This document shows positions 49,051 through 62,288 of a DNA stretch of 64,000 nt, one piece after another (positions within the stretch are counted from its first letter, which is position 1; the number at the start of each line of letters is the position of its first letter). The DNA lies in assembly GCF_038396675.1 (NCBI RefSeq), contig NC_088928.1, positions 17,378,501 through 17,442,500 of the forward strand, written 5' to 3'. The position numbers and the translations under genes were made by a program. The notes below the pieces were generated by a model. The model ran no database searches and was not told the DNA's origin. It saw nothing but the letters and a program-made list of their open reading frames with translations. The DNA is from Hydra vulgaris (taxonomy: Eukaryota; Cnidaria; Hydrozoa; Anthoathecata; Hydridae).

Positions 49051-51049
49051 CAGATTATAGTTTATTCTCCTCGGGCCTTTGCCCTGCAGAGGTATTAATA
49101 ATGATACAGTAGTAAAGAAATAAAAATACAAGGTGGTCTACTGTTTCACTATTTTTTTTTTTTTTTATTTACACTTTTGCCGATAAAAAAAAAAATTTAC
49201 AGTCGTAACTTATAAAAAAATAATTACATGACCGGGGCTAGAAGAAGACAAATTTAGTCTTATCATTAAGCCCCAAAAAATGCGTCATTACTAGACAAAA
49301 TATAGTTTGACAATAAAATATAGTTTCAATGTATATATCTCTGATATATATTATGAAAAAAAAATTTAAATATATCGCATATCGTTTAAAATTTATAGTT
49401 TTTCAAAAAATAAGATATAACAGTTGCCTTGTAAAATAAAAGAAACAAAATTTTTTTAAAATATTAAATGACAAAAATAACATTTAAGAATTGGTTTGAA
49501 AAATAAGAAGATATGATTTTATATAAAAACATTTTATTGGTAGAGCATTTTATAGTTTAACTTATTTAATTATATTTATAATACTTTTCATTGCCAATTA
49601 AGTAAAAGCAAATAAACAGTATAAAATAAAAGAAAAAGATTAATAAATAACGCAAAATAAAAAATAAATTTCTCAAAAAGAAGATTATCATTTAAAATGA
49701 TAAAAATATATGTACAATTATTGATTAATTATGTATTAATAATCTAAAGTAATTAATTAATTAACTATTAATTATTGATTTCTAATATAAAGAAGTTTTA
49801 TTAGAAAAAATTTAATTCATTTTCAGTTAACAAAAGTAATTGCTTAAGTTTTGTTTTGAATTGGTTTAGAGGATAATTAGTTTTCATTTCATTATTTAAT
49901 ATTATGTTCCACAACTTTGGTCCTCTGTTTACAATAGAGAATTTAGTAGCGGAATAATAAGTTTTGGATTGAATGTAGTTGTATTTTGAAAATCTGGTAG
50001 GGTATATGTGATTTATTTTTTCAAAAATTGAATAAAATAAGATTGGTAATATATTTTTATCAAGTTTGAACATGAAAATAAGAACTTGATAGAGGTTTAG
50101 TTTATATACATTTAGGATATTGAGTTCATTAAATAGTGTTTGTGTGTGTGAGAAGCGATCTACGTTTGAAATTATCCTTATAGCCTGTTTTTGTTTGCTA
50201 AGCAATTTTTTTATTTTCGTCGCGTTAGTGCTACACCAAGCAATGTTCGCATAACTTAAGTAGCAATGAATAAAAGAAAAGTAAATGTTTTTTAAACAAG
50301 ATCGATGTAATAACTGCTTTGCTTTGTACATTATACCTAAATTTTTTGATATTTTATCTTCAACTACACCTATATGTTCCCTCCAGGTTACATTTTCGTC
50401 TAGAAACACGCCTAAAAACTTTATTGATTGCTCTCTCTTTATTAATTGATTGTCAATAAAAAGGTCCGGAAGTTCTAAGGGAATATCTGATTTTTTATGT
50501 AGGCGATGGAATAAAGTGTATTTTGTTTTAGTAATATTTAAAGATAACTTGTTTGATTTAAACCATTGGGTTAGTTTGTCTAGTTCTTTGTTTAATGTTT
50601 GGAATAATATATTGATATCTTTATTGGAATAAAACAAGCTGGTATCATCTGCAAATAAAATTGTATTTAAAATGTTAGAAAATTTATTTAACCCTTTAGC
50701 GCCCACCAGGGCTTAAAATTTTCAAAAAATTCCAAAAACTTCAAAAAGCAATTGTTTTTTGATCTAGATTATGAATTAAAAAATAAAATTTTAAAATTTC
50801 ACTAGCAAACCCAATTATGTCATTGTAGCATATCTGCTACAATGGGAATACGAGGAAAAAAATAACAAAAGTTTTCTTAAAAAAAAGATTTTGTATTTAA
50901 GTATATAAAGAAATAAAGAAATTTGAAAATTGAAACTTTGCTATTGATTTCATTTTACAAATTCTGTTCTTATTAAATAAAACACAATATATCTTATAAG
51001 ACAGTTAACAACCATTTATACTATAAATATAAACAAATTTTAAATGCCA

Positions 51050-52667
51050 TTAATGGTAGTCATGATAACAATTTCTGTCCTTATTTAAGCATAACCAAAC
51101 ATTGCACTTTTTGCAACGAATATAAGAAAAACCAGTTTTGCATTTCTTACACCGCTGCCGTTTGTCACTATAAGTTGGTAAGTGGTCAAATCCATCCAGA
51201 CGGATATCTTTTGTAGGATTACTCTGAACAGCAGCAGCTCTTTTGGTTGGTATAGGTATTGCATCAAGAGATGCTCTTCCAGCTTTTCTTTTTACAACAG
51301 TTACCAAGCTAGAAGCTACTGCAGCTTGAAAATTTTTTAGAGGCATGAATTTCTTACTGGGGCAAATAATTTTTAAGTCCCGACGATACAAAAACCAGGC
51401 ATTTGATAATGCAATAAGAAGGGTATGTGCCCATACATATATCTATCCAAGAGACAGCTATGTTATTAGATTTGATGTCAGTACGATAGTCAAACGATCC
51501 ACGCCCTTGATTTTTTAATTCTTTTTCAGAAGTGAATGGGCATTTGTTAAGGCGCTTAAGGCGAGCTGTTCCAACATACCATATTCTACGCTTTTTTAGC
51601 TCATCTAGCAAAGGCAATGAAGAAAAGTAATTGTCAGCAAATATTTTAAAATTATGATTTTCTGGCAAAGTTGAGGTCATTTTAATTACAACAGATGCCC
51701 CGACACCATGAGGAGAAACTTCATCTTTCTTTTTTATTTCTTTTCCTTGATATAAATCAAAGTCATACAAATACCCACTGACACCACATCTAGCCCAAAG
51801 TTTGAACCCCCATTTATTGGGTTTTTTTGGAAGGTATTGCTTCAAAAATGACCTTCCTTTGAAGGGAACCATTATCTCATCAACTGATTGATTTTCCTCA
51901 GGAGAAACTTTTAAGAAATTTTCTCGCAGTTTTTCCAACCAAGGTCTTAATTTCCAAGCCCGATCATTTTTCTTTACTTCATCTGTTACGTTTAGATTGT
52001 CAACAAAGTGTAAATAGCGGAGGATAGAAAGAAATCTATTCCTTGATAATATTGAACTTACTCCATCATAATTCATAAAGGTTTCCCAATAAGATCTCAC
52101 AGATGGTAGTTTTACAAGACCCATACGAAAAAAAACACCAATAAAAGACTCTATTTCATTCGATGTGACAGAAATATTTGTACCTGATGACTGGCAACTA
52201 TATAAACTAGATTGTTCAGCAATAATGTCTATAAGATTGTCATCAACAAACATTTTAAAATATTCGTATGGAGTAGTAGTTTCGTCCGGAATAGGTTCAA
52301 TAGGTACCTCTTGAAAAGCAATATCACCAATCAAATCATTATCTAGTGTAACCTTTTTCCAAAGTGGTAAACTTGCTTTTTTTTGTTTTTTGTTGTTGAC
52401 TATTTTGGATTTTTTTGGGAGTGGGGCTGAAGAGTTGGAATAGAGCATATCATCACGTGTACTACTTTCCTGGGTAAGAGACTCCGATATTGGAAAAATA
52501 ATGTTGTCATTGTTGTCATCATGCACAACCTTAGTATTGCTTACAACTGCAGTTGAAACATCAGATTCAAATTCAGAGTCTGACTCACTAAGATCCTCAA
52601 AATCACTTTCACCATCAAGAATAAATGCGAGAGCATCTTCAATATTTAATTTTTTATTTTTATTCAT
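51050..52667 (-). pseudogene. piggyBac transposase, internally deleted
   Basis: The long frame 52667-51354 starts [20 protein letters not shown] with an acidic N-terminus. The DDE_Tnp_1_7 domain has RSYWETFMNYDGVSSILSRN, LRPWLEKLRENFLKVSPEEN, SVDEIMVPFKGR (first Asp) and FKIFADNYFSSL (second Asp). After IKSNNIAVSWIDI the next recognisable block, in another frame, is LIALSNAWFLYRRDLKIICP. The G-G-V-D motif that carries the third catalytic Asp is absent from all frames, so about 100 codons are deleted. The C-terminal frame (51391-51050) ends in a Cys-rich domain (QRCKKCKTGFSYIRCKKC, then CLNKDRNCYHDYH) of the cross-brace type typical of piggyBac. The DNA-binding end is intact but catalysis is lost. 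Confidence 0.9.
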
Positions 52668-52685
52668 CTAAAGAAGAACAATATA

Positions 52686-52923
<238 letters not shown>

Positions 52924-53302
52924 TAACAATGTATACTTAAAAAGTCCATAGTAGCATATATGATACATATAAATTCAAATAGCATTTTGTGGTAGTTTCA
53001 AAAAGAGAAAACTCTCTTAAATACTTCTAAAACTTACATGTATTATTAATTTACAATAAAATAAACAAATAAGCTTCAATATTCATAAAAAAAAAGGTAA
53101 AAACTTACTTTGAAAATACCTTGCCTGACAACAATCACCCGATTTTTAAAAAGACGATTTTGATGTGTTTTTATGCCTTGATTATCCAATTATATTAACC
53201 TTGCTAAATCGGACCAACAAAAATATGTTGTAAATATGCTACAAAAGGTGTTTTTGAGATCACTGTGTTGACAGGGTGGCCATAAAAGGTTTCTGAAGTT
53301 AT

Positions 53303-53318
53303 GTAGCAGATCTGCTAC
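53303..53318. promoter_or_regulatory. piggyBac subterminal palindrome
   Basis: GTAGCAGATCTGCTAC is self-complementary and lies 16 bp inside the right terminus; a near copy (TAGCATATCTGCTA) lies about 135 bp inside the left terminus. Subterminal repeats are often transposase contacts; function here is inferred. Confidence 0.5.
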
Positions 53319-55481
53319 ACGGGGCGCTAAAGGGTTAAATCGTTTATATAAACAAGAAATAGAAGTGGCCCTAAAATTGATCCTTGAGGAACACCACATG
53401 TAATTGTCTCATAATTAGTTTTTCCTTCATCATAAACTATATACTGCTTCCTATTAGTCAAATAACTCTCGAACCTGGACAAGTTAGTATTTTTTATACC
53501 ATAACTTTTGAGTTTCGATAGAAGGATTTGATGATTGACTGTATCGAAAGCTTTACTTAAATCGATAAAAAGACCAAGGGTATACTTGCCTTCATCAAAC
53601 GATTTAAATATGTCCTGAACAAGGTGAATGATTGCATGATCGGTGGAATGGCCAGATTTGAATCCAAATTGTTTATAGTAAAGAATATTATTTACATTTA
53701 AAAAAGAATAAAGCCTATTATACATAACTCGCTCTAATATTTTAGAAAAACAATTAAGAATTGAGATTGGACGATAATTTGCAACTTCAGAAGGATCGCC
53801 TGATTTTAAAATTGGAATGATTTTTGCAATTTTTAGGTTTTCTGGAAAAACACCATGTTTTAAAGATAAATTAAAAATATGTAATAATGGAATTGTGATG
53901 TATTTTATCGATTTAATAACGACATTACTACTTATAGAATCGAAACCTACACTTTTTTTGGGCTTTAACAAAGAGACTGCGTCTAATAATTCATTTTCCG
54001 TAAGTTTAGGATTAGATATAACACTAATGTTGTTTGAGGTTACGTAAGACTTAAAGTGTATTTTAGAAGTTGCTATATTTGATGATAAAATAGGACCTAT
54101 ATTTACAAAAAACTGATTAAGTGTTTCGGCCACTAAGGATTTATTTACAATACAATTGTTATTAACTTTAAGATTTTTCGGAAGTAAATTACCGTATAAA
54201 CGTTTTTTACCGATTACCTCCTTTATAATTTGCCATGTTTTTTTCGAATCATTTTTGTGTTTAAATAATTGTTCCGAATACTAATGTTTCTTTGAGCGTT
54301 TTAATACTGATTCATATAGCCGTTTATAGGTTTTGTAATTAGTTTCATTTTTAAGAGTTTTTTTTTAAGAAACTTGTTATATAAACGTTGTTTTTTTTTT
54401 GAGGATTTAAGAATGCCCCTCGTGATCCAGGGGTTTAAAAGTGTTTTTGTTTTGATAACTTTAGTAACTTCCGGGAATGCTTTATTATAAAGATTAAGAA
54501 ATTCAGTTAAAAAGATATCATATGCTTTATCGGCATTTAGATTTAGTTGTAGGGTGTCCCAGTTGACACCAGTAAGAAGTTTATGAAAATTTTTGATGGA
54601 AGCGTCGTTTACTAACCGTGTTGTAATTAATTTTTTTCTATCACTAAGAGCATCATAGTCGATGCATTTTTGCGATAGAATAAAAATAGGGAAGTGATCA
54701 GAAATGTCAGATTTAAATATACCTGTCCTTATTTTAATATTTACGAAATCATTTGTAATAATTTGATCTAAAGATGTTGCACTTTCTCTAGTTACTCGCG
54801 TTGGTTTATTGATTAGGGGAATATAACTATTTTGAAAAATTGTGTTAAAGAAGTTCTTAATGTTTTTATTTTTGTCGTATTCTAATATATTAAGATTAAT
54901 GTCGCCAACAATATAAACCGATTTATTTAAAGTTGATTTTTTTTTAATTATACTTTTAATGTGTTTTTCAAATGCCTTAATACTTCCTGAGGGCGGTCTA
55001 TATAAAGCATGGATGACGATATTTCTTGAAGTTTTATTAATAATTTCAACACATAAAGATTCATAATCATTAGTGGTTGAACTTAACTGTGGTTTCCTTT
55101 TGAATAAAATTGAATTTTTTATGTATATACACAAACCTCCACCTTCCTTATTTGATGCTCTAACTTGATGAATTACTTTATAATTAGGTAATTGAAAATT
55201 GGAATTGTTTTCAATGCTTACATCGTTACACCATGTCTCGCTGAGACAAATTACCTGAAATCTAATGTCAATTTTATGTAAAAATTGTTTCAATGACTCA
55301 AAATTTTTTTGAATACTTCTAATATTAATGTGAAGCATTGAAAACGAATTATCTTCCATTCCTTTATCAATAATTTTTGAATTTGGGTTATAGTAAATCG
55401 GGCTAGTATTTTTAATTACTTGACTATCGTTAAAAAAATTATAATCGGGATCCGAATAGTTGTTTAAAATTATTGGCTTTT

Positions 55482-55526
55482 TCTGTGAATTAAAATTTAT
55501 ATTTGATATAAATTTTAATTCACAGA
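55482..55526. repeat. Perfect palindrome, 21-bp arms, 3-nt loop, at an ORF fusion point
   Basis: TCTGTGAATTAAAATTTATA plus T, loop TTG, and its exact complement. Translated on the minus strand it gives CELKFISNINFNSQKKP, the junction between the ORF1 coiled coil and ORF2 of LINE C. Confidence 0.95.
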
Positions 55527-55879
55527 CTTTCACATACGTTAGACTTTCTTCCATGTCTTTTTGTATTTTTTCATACTTTATCATCTGCTTGTTTGTTTTT
55601 TTAAGATCGGTATTTCGGTTTTCGTTTTCCTTTTTTAAAACTTCACAAGAATTCTTTAATGTATTAATTTCTGTTAGCAATCCATCAATTCGATCGTTAG
55701 CCAGTTTTAAATTTGCACTTATTAACGCTAAAATATCTTTTTGTTGTTTTTGGAACATTTCTTGAAATATTTCACGAACTAATTTTATTGAGACTTCAGT
55801 GTTAAGTTTTGAACTCATTATTGACAAGATTTGAAAAATAAATAAATAAATAAATAAAACTTGCAATATCAATTTTATT

Positions 55880-55920
55880 ATTTTATTTCTTTCGTAGCAA
55901 AAGCACGTCCGTTTACTACA
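55880..55920 (-). promoter_or_regulatory. DPE-like motif in LINE C 5' leader
   Basis: On the minus strand AACGGACGTGCTTTT; LINE D has AACGGACGTGTTTTT at the equivalent place (about 62265-62280). Both contain RGACGTGY, the downstream promoter element described in insect Jockey-group LINEs. The distance to the element's 5' end differs in the two copies, so promoter function is only suggested. Confidence 0.4.
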
Positions 55921-55973
55921 GAACCGCAATCGCAATTTGATTGAGGTTAAACACGACACGGTTAAAACTATTA

Positions 55974-58237
55974 AAATACATAAAGACAGACTCCCGGGGG
56001 GTTCACGTTTAAGAAAATAAAAAAACCCACTATATAAAAAAAAGAAAACGAAAACGAAGGAACGAAAAAATCAAAAATCGAAGAAATTAAAACGAAATAA
56101 TGAAAAAGAAAAATTCAAAAAAGAAATTTTCATAAAAAATAAATCTCTGCATTTTAATTTGTAAGAACTCTGTTAGGAATTTCTAGATTGATATTATTTT
56201 CTCCGCTCCAGATATATTTGCATTCGTGTAGAAAAGAGATTTTTTTTATCATTAATTATAGAAATTTGGAATTCTTCTGACAAAATTCTTTTTATTTTGC
56301 CTTGGAATTCCAGTTTGAGCGTCCTTCTGGGATAAATTTTCTTGTTGTGGAACGACCTCATTCTATTGCAATATATTATGTATAATAGTTCGTTAGTTAT
56401 TAGTTTTCCAATATAAAATTTATTTACAAAAGTTGATGAAAAGAAAAGTAGTGATTTGAAAGTGTTTTTAAGAGGTATTAGGTATGGGTATATTTTGTGA
56501 ATGAGGGTTAAAGTGTATTTTACTAAGGGTTGAACTTTTTCACATTTAAACATCATGTGTTGTATCTTTTCTGATTTCTTCATACATTGTGGGCAGAGAT
56601 CGTCTGTTATATGGCCTCTTTTTTTAAACAGTGTATTGGTAGGTAGTGCAAAATGTATTACTTTATACTTTATTTCATCGGCTTTGTTGTTGCTTTCATT
56701 TTTGTGTATGGATATAAACAAAAGGGTCCATTCTTTTGTTGAGGTATTATTCATACTGTTGAAAATGTCCTTCCATCTGTAAAATTTATTGGGTGTACTT
56801 TTATCGTTGTTATTTAGGGAAGTGTTGTAAATTGCTTTAGGAGTTAAGTCAAGGAATCGTATTCGACGGTTGTTTTTGGTGCTTATGCACAACGACGTTT
56901 TGTTGTAGTCGAAGCTTTGACTTTGGGTGTTTATGATGTTTTCCATTGGGGTGGTAATGACGTTATTATGGTTGTTAAGAGACGTTGTTTTATACCAATA
57001 ACTTGGCTTTCCGGAAAGCCCTGGACAAATAATTTTGATAAGTCCCCTAGCTTGATTATGCTATTATTTATATAATATTGGTTGTATAAGCACTTCTTCG
57101 ATGGTGAGATTCTTATGGTTATTGTGTTTTAAGTAGAATTTATTCCAACTTTTCATTGTTTGTTGGTAATGCGGAGGTAGAGTTTTTAAAGAATCATATG
57201 AGTGTGATGTGAGAAGGACAAGCTTTCCTTGATTAGCGTTTCGGTATTGATTGAGTATAAAGGAAGCTAAGTCTTTCCAGGCGCCGTTTTTGTTTTCGTT
57301 ATATAACTTCGAGATCCAGCTCAGCTATAAAGATTCGAGTTTTTTCTTGACGTCGACTATATTCAAACCTCCCTGGTCTATCGGAAGTTTTGATTTTTGG
57401 TTAGGGATTTTTACGGTGCTGCTATTCCATAGAAAACTTTCTATTTTACGTTCAATTATTTCGATTTTTTTGTTAGAAGGAATGGGTATTGTGAAAGCTA
57501 AATGCCATAAGCAGCTTAAAAGGGTTTGATTTATTATGATAGCTTTACCTTTTATGGATATCTTGAAACGCTTCCAGCTATCAACTTTTTTGCTAATGAT
57601 GTTGATACTCTCATCCCATTGAGAGTTTATGTAGTTACTTGTGTTTGAGAAGGTTATACCTAGACTCTGGAGAGTGTTGCTGTGCCAGGAAAAATTGAGG
57701 AAATTTACTTTTATCGGAGATATGTTCATTCCGAGTCACAGGCCTTAGCATTTGGTAGTATTTAGTCTTGCTCCTGTGGCTAGTTTGTATATATTTAGGG
57801 CGTTGTCTAGAGCTTTTATAGAGTTGTCTGAAGAGAGGTAAAAATTTGTGTCGTCGGCGTATTGTTGGAGCTTTGTCTCTTTGTTGTTTAGATTTATTCC
57901 CTTTATTTCGGTATTTTTACGGATGATCCTGCAAAAACCTCAGCTTGCAGAACGTACAGTGTCATTGAAAGAGGACACCCTTGTCGTACTCCCCTGTGTA
58001 TGTCTATTTTTTCTGATAGGAAATCGTTTATTTTTAGATGTCAACTTATGTCATAGTACAGTGTTTTGAAAAGGTTAATAAATTGCACGCTAAAACCAAA
58101 ATTAAATAGGCAGTCATACAAGAAGTTTTTGTCGACGCGATCGAAAGCTTTTATTTGATCGATGGATACGATGGAGGCATCTAAATTGTTTTTGTTGGCG
58201 ATGTAAATAACGTCTCTAGTGTATGCAAGGTTTTCGT
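55974..58237 (-). pseudogene. LINE B ORF2, RT core to C-terminus
   Basis: Pieces in order on the minus strand: the motif A region and RGVRQGCPLS-type block (about 58.1-57.95 kb), YADDT region (57.86 kb), FLNFSWHSNTLQSLGITFSN (57.7 kb), LIINQTLLSCLWHLAFTIPI, then (56946-56194) KADEIKYKVIHFALPTNTLF and DDLCPQCMKKSEKIQHMMF with its zinc-coordinating residues. Multiple frameshifts; about 65 bp present in LINE F is deleted at 57070. The remainder to 55974 is 3' UTR. Confidence 0.85.
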
Positions 58238-58304
58238 AAATGGATTTTTTTTTTTTTTTAATTTACAATTATTAATCGTAATATAACAATAACAATATAT
58301 AAAC

Positions 58305-58348
58305 TTGGTATCTGAAAGAAGATCCAAAAGATCTTGTCGCCAGAACCA
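58305..58348 (-). other. LINE D 3' UTR stem-loop
   Basis: On the minus strand AAGATC pairs with GATCTT, then TCTTTC follows. Relative to LINE C and E (AAGAC/GTCTT) both sides of the stem have changed together. Confidence 0.65.
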
Positions 58349-58451
58349 TATAAAATATATCAAACGTGTATATATAACATAACAAAAATACAATTGATTT
58401 AATAACTATTAACAATGAAGAATAAACAAAAACAGAAAATAGTTTTACATT

Positions 58452-61400
58452 TCAAAAATATTTATATATATTGTCAGTAGAAAGAATAAAGTTTTTTAAT
58501 TTAGTTTTAAAAACGGAAAACGAAATTGACAAATCAAAATTTGGAACATCAATTTTGTTCCATAAATACGGTGCTCGATAGTTTATGCAAAATGGAATAA
58601 ACTTTGTTTGACAAAAGGGTTCAATTAATAAATCATTATTTCGTAAAGTATATTTGTTTATAGCTTTATGGGTAAAAAGATCTTTAAAAATGAACAATGG
58701 TTGTTCACTTTTACAACGAAGCATAAAACATAAAATATTATAGACATTGAGTTCGTAAACCTTAAGTGCTTTAACGTTTTTAAATAAAATATTAGAACGA
58801 GAAAAACGATTTTCAAAACATATTAAACGCATTGCGTGTTTCTGACGATGGTAGAGATTTCGTAACTTACTTTTAGAGGTACTTCCCCAAACAATATTTG
58901 CATAATTTATATAGCTATGAATAAATGAGTAGTAGAGTTGAATTAAATTTTGTTTATTTAGATAGTATCTTACCTTATAGAGAATTCCAATACTTTTGGC
59001 CAATTTAGTAGAAATAAAGTCGATATGATACTTCCATGTAATATTTTCATCAATGTAAATGCCTAAAAATCTTGTGACCGACTCCTTTTTTATTTCAATT
59101 TTATCAATAAAAAGTTTAGGTAAATTATTTGGTAAAAAACGCTTTTTTGTGAGGGAGTGGAAAAAGATCCATTTTGTTTTGTCAATGTTTAAAGTTAACT
59201 TGTTGCACTTGAACCAGTTGGAGATGTGATTGAGTTCTTTATTCATATTTGAAAAAAGCTCATAAATGTCACTGTTTGACAGAAATAAATTTGTATCTTC
59301 CGCAAAAATGATACTCATAAGGTTAGAAGCTTTATTTAAATCATTTATATAGACTAATAACAAAAGTGGGCCTAGAATAGAACCCTGTGGAACACCACAT
59401 TTTATGTCAATTAATTTTTCATTTTGAAAATAATCTCCATAGAAAACAAATTGTTTTCTATTTGTCAAGTAACTTTTATACCATTTTATTAATTTGCCAT
59501 TAATTCTATAAAATTTGAGTTTCTTAAGTAAAATTTTGTTATCGACCGTGTCGAATGCTTTTGATAGGTCAATGAAAATACCTAGTGTATATTGTGATCT
59601 ACCAAATGAATTGGATTTCACGAATGAACTGTGAAATGGCTTGCCCAGTTGAACAATTTTTTATAAAGCCAAATTGATTTTTTTATAGAAGTTTATTTAG
59701 ATTAAGGTAATTGTATGTTCTATTGTATATAATTCTTTCTAAAAATTTTGAGTATGTTGAAAGAACTGAGATAGGGCGATAATTACTAATATTTTTTTTT
59801 TCCGTCTTTGTTAATTGGAGTAACTTTAGCTATTTTTAATTGGTTGGGGAATACACCTTGCTGTATAGATGCTCTGAACACTTTATAAAGAATTCATTTT
59901 GAATTTTCAAAGCAATCTATGACTATGTTGCCATTTATTTCGTCTGCACCCGTAACTTTGTTTCTTTTGAGAGATTTGTAAGCTCTCTCAAACTCATCAA
60001 AAGATAAGTCAGAATATAAATTATCTATAAAAAGCGAATTATTTATAGGCTCTAGGAAATCAATAAAAGTTTTTTCCGTAATAGGAATCTTATTTGCCAA
60101 TACAGTTCCTATATTAATAAAATATTTATTAAACTCGTTTGCAATTTTGTTTGGTTGATATATTTTATTTTTATTTTTTTTAATTACTTTAGGAAGGGAG
60201 TTTGAATTTGTTTTTTGTTTTCCTGTTATTTCTTTCAACGTTCTCCAAGTATTTTTTGAGTCGTTTTTAAATTTACTAACTAAATTTGAATAATAATTTT
60301 TAGTTTTTTACGAATTTTTTCAAATAAATGTTGATAACTTTTATATTTTTGTTGGTTTTCATCTTATTTTGTTTTTAAATATTTTATATATAGTTTCTGC
60401 TTGATTTTAGAGGATTTTCTAAGTCCTTTTTTTTTTGTTATTTGTTCACAAAGTGGAAAGTTTGCATTGTATATTGAGAAGAAACTATCAAAGAACTTAT
60501 TATATATTGTATTTGCGTCATCACTAAAGTTAATATGTTTCCAATGCAGAAGTGATAATTGATATTGAAAGGATTTTATATTGTTTTCGTTGAAGACACG
60601 TTTTTTTATTATATTTTGTCTTTCGGGGTTATTAGAGGATACAGTATGAATTGTAAGAAAAATGGGGAAATGATCGGATATGTCGGTGTTTATAATTCCT
60701 TTTTGTAATTTCTTATTATAAATATCTGTTGTACAAATATTTTCAATCAACATCGTTGAAGTTTTGGTTATTCTAGTAGGGTGATTAATTAAAGGAAGAG
60801 CTCCTGCCAAAAATATTTCATCATAAAAACTTTTTACTTTTTTATCTTTACTATAAATTAGACAGTTCATGTTGAAATCTCCAATTATAAAAGTAATTTT
60901 GTTTTCTTTCCTACCTTTGTGAATGATATTACGCTATAAAAAGAAACTAAGATTTTCAGACGCACCATCAGGTGGTCTATAACAGCAGCCTAATATAATA
61001 CTTTTTTTTTATTGTTTAAAATTTCAATAGTTACGATTTCTTTATCACCGTCAAAAACGCACATATCTTTCCTAATTTCATGTGCAATGTGTTCCTTAAC
61101 GTAAATCAGAACTTCTGCACCCTGTTTATTTGTTTGTATTTCTAAAAAAATTGTTTCAAAACCTGGAAGATGGAAAATAGAATTATTTTTAAACTCATTC
61201 GAAGAAATCCATGTTTCTGTTAGCAAATTATATTAAAAATATTTTCAGTTTCATCTAAAAAATCACAAAACTTTTCAAAATTTTTATTTAGACTTCTAAT
61301 ATTAATGTGAAGGATTCTGATTTTTTGATTTTTAGTGCCGTTTTTATTAAGAAATTCTTTTAACTTGTTGGGATAATGATAAGAACAACGTGTGTTCACA

Positions 61401-61492
61401 TCATTAAAAAAGTTGACATCTGGATCTGAATTAAGATCTGATTTTAAGTATTTATCATGAAAATTAAAAGTAAAGGATTCGTAGTCATTCAT
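58452..61492 (-). pseudogene. LINE D ORF2: endonuclease and RT with altered catalytic box
   Basis: Starts MNDYESFTFNFHDKYLKSDL. Endonuclease pieces: ILHINIRSLNKNFEKFCDFL, MLTETWISSNEFKNN, EVLIYVKEHIAHE, then INTDISDHFPIFLTIH (60870-60364). After breaks: LSFDEFERAYKSLKRNKVTG, and the long RT frame 59621-58452 with IFIDLSKAFDTVDNKILLKK, KCGVPQGSILGPLLLLVYIN, MSIIFAEDTNLFLSNSD and FLGIYIDENITWKYHIDFI. The catalytic F-A-D-D box reads F-A-E-D (GAA instead of GAT/GAC), which should abolish polymerisation. The RT frame after this is otherwise open to its normal end. Upstream frameshifts lie at about 61220, 60990, 60364 and 59894-59640. Confidence 0.88.
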
Positions 61493-61559
61493 TTTTTGTT
61501 TTTAAATTTGATTATAGAATATTAAAAGAATTCCCTTATAGTTATAGGTCACGCGTAAT

Positions 61560-62238
61560 TAGTTTATTGTAAGTTTCTTTAGCAAACTTACCGTTCGCTC
61601 TCAATTCTTTCGCTTCTTTGAAAAGTTTTTTTCGTAAATCCATTGTAAAATCGCTAAAGTCTTCATTAACGTACAACCGCTCGTTCCAAAGCTTCATCGT
61701 CGTATATTTGTTTAACACTTGGGCTTTGTCTTTGTAGTTTTGAAATCGAACAACTATTGATCTGTTTTTCCCCGTTCTTTTCCAACTCGATGGGCTCTAT
61801 CTATTAAAATTTTTGCTTGTATGTTAAGTTTTGTATTGAGGAATTCTTTGATTTTTTATTCACTTTCTTCCCAAGTTTCATTAGCTTTATCTTCATTTCC
61901 AACAAATCTCAAAATGTTTCTACGGCTTCTGTCTTCTAGTTCTGCTATTTTCTCTTTTATGTTATTGTTTCCATTTTCAATATTACTTATTTCTGGTGAT
62001 TTGTTCGACTCTTCTTTAATTCTGTAAGTTCAATTATTATTTTATCATAGCTTTTGCTTATAAATTCGACAGCTCTCTGTACCTCAGATAATTCTTTTTT
62101 TAACGTAAAGATTTCATCTTTTAAGTTATTAAATTTAATTTCCATTTTTTCAATCCGACCATTAAAAATTTTTGTCATAGTATTCTCATGATTTTCAAGG
62201 ATTTCTTTTAGTTGTGCTGGTGTAAAGTTTTTCGCCAT
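61560..62238 (-). pseudogene. LINE D ORF1: coiled-coil RNA-binding protein
   Basis: Begins MAKNFTPAQLKEILENHENT. A heptad-rich coiled coil (residues 20-80) is followed, after a stop near 61988, by KIAELEDRSRRNILRFVG, then NETWEESE, ILIDRAHRVGKE and a basic C-terminal part near 61600. The L-E-D-R-S-R-R-N-x-L-R and RAHR-G motifs are those of L1-type ORF1 proteins (coiled coil, RRM and C-terminal domain), which trimerise and bind the LINE RNA. At least two stops and a frameshift. Confidence 0.75.
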
Positions 62239-62288
62239 TATTATAAGTTTTTTAAAACGCTCTTAAAAACACGTCCGTTCGCGGTAAA

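Larger units (their letters stand above)
58245..62288 (-). mobile_element. LINE D: CR1/Jockey-like LINE nested in LINE B
   Basis: Bounded by AAATGGA duplications in LINE B. The minus strand runs: 5' leader with GGACGTGT, ORF1 (62238-61560), ORF2 (61492-58452), 3' UTR with stem-loop (58305-58348) and a poly-A tail (T-run 58245-58259). About 4.0 kb, so close to full length. Confidence 0.88.
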
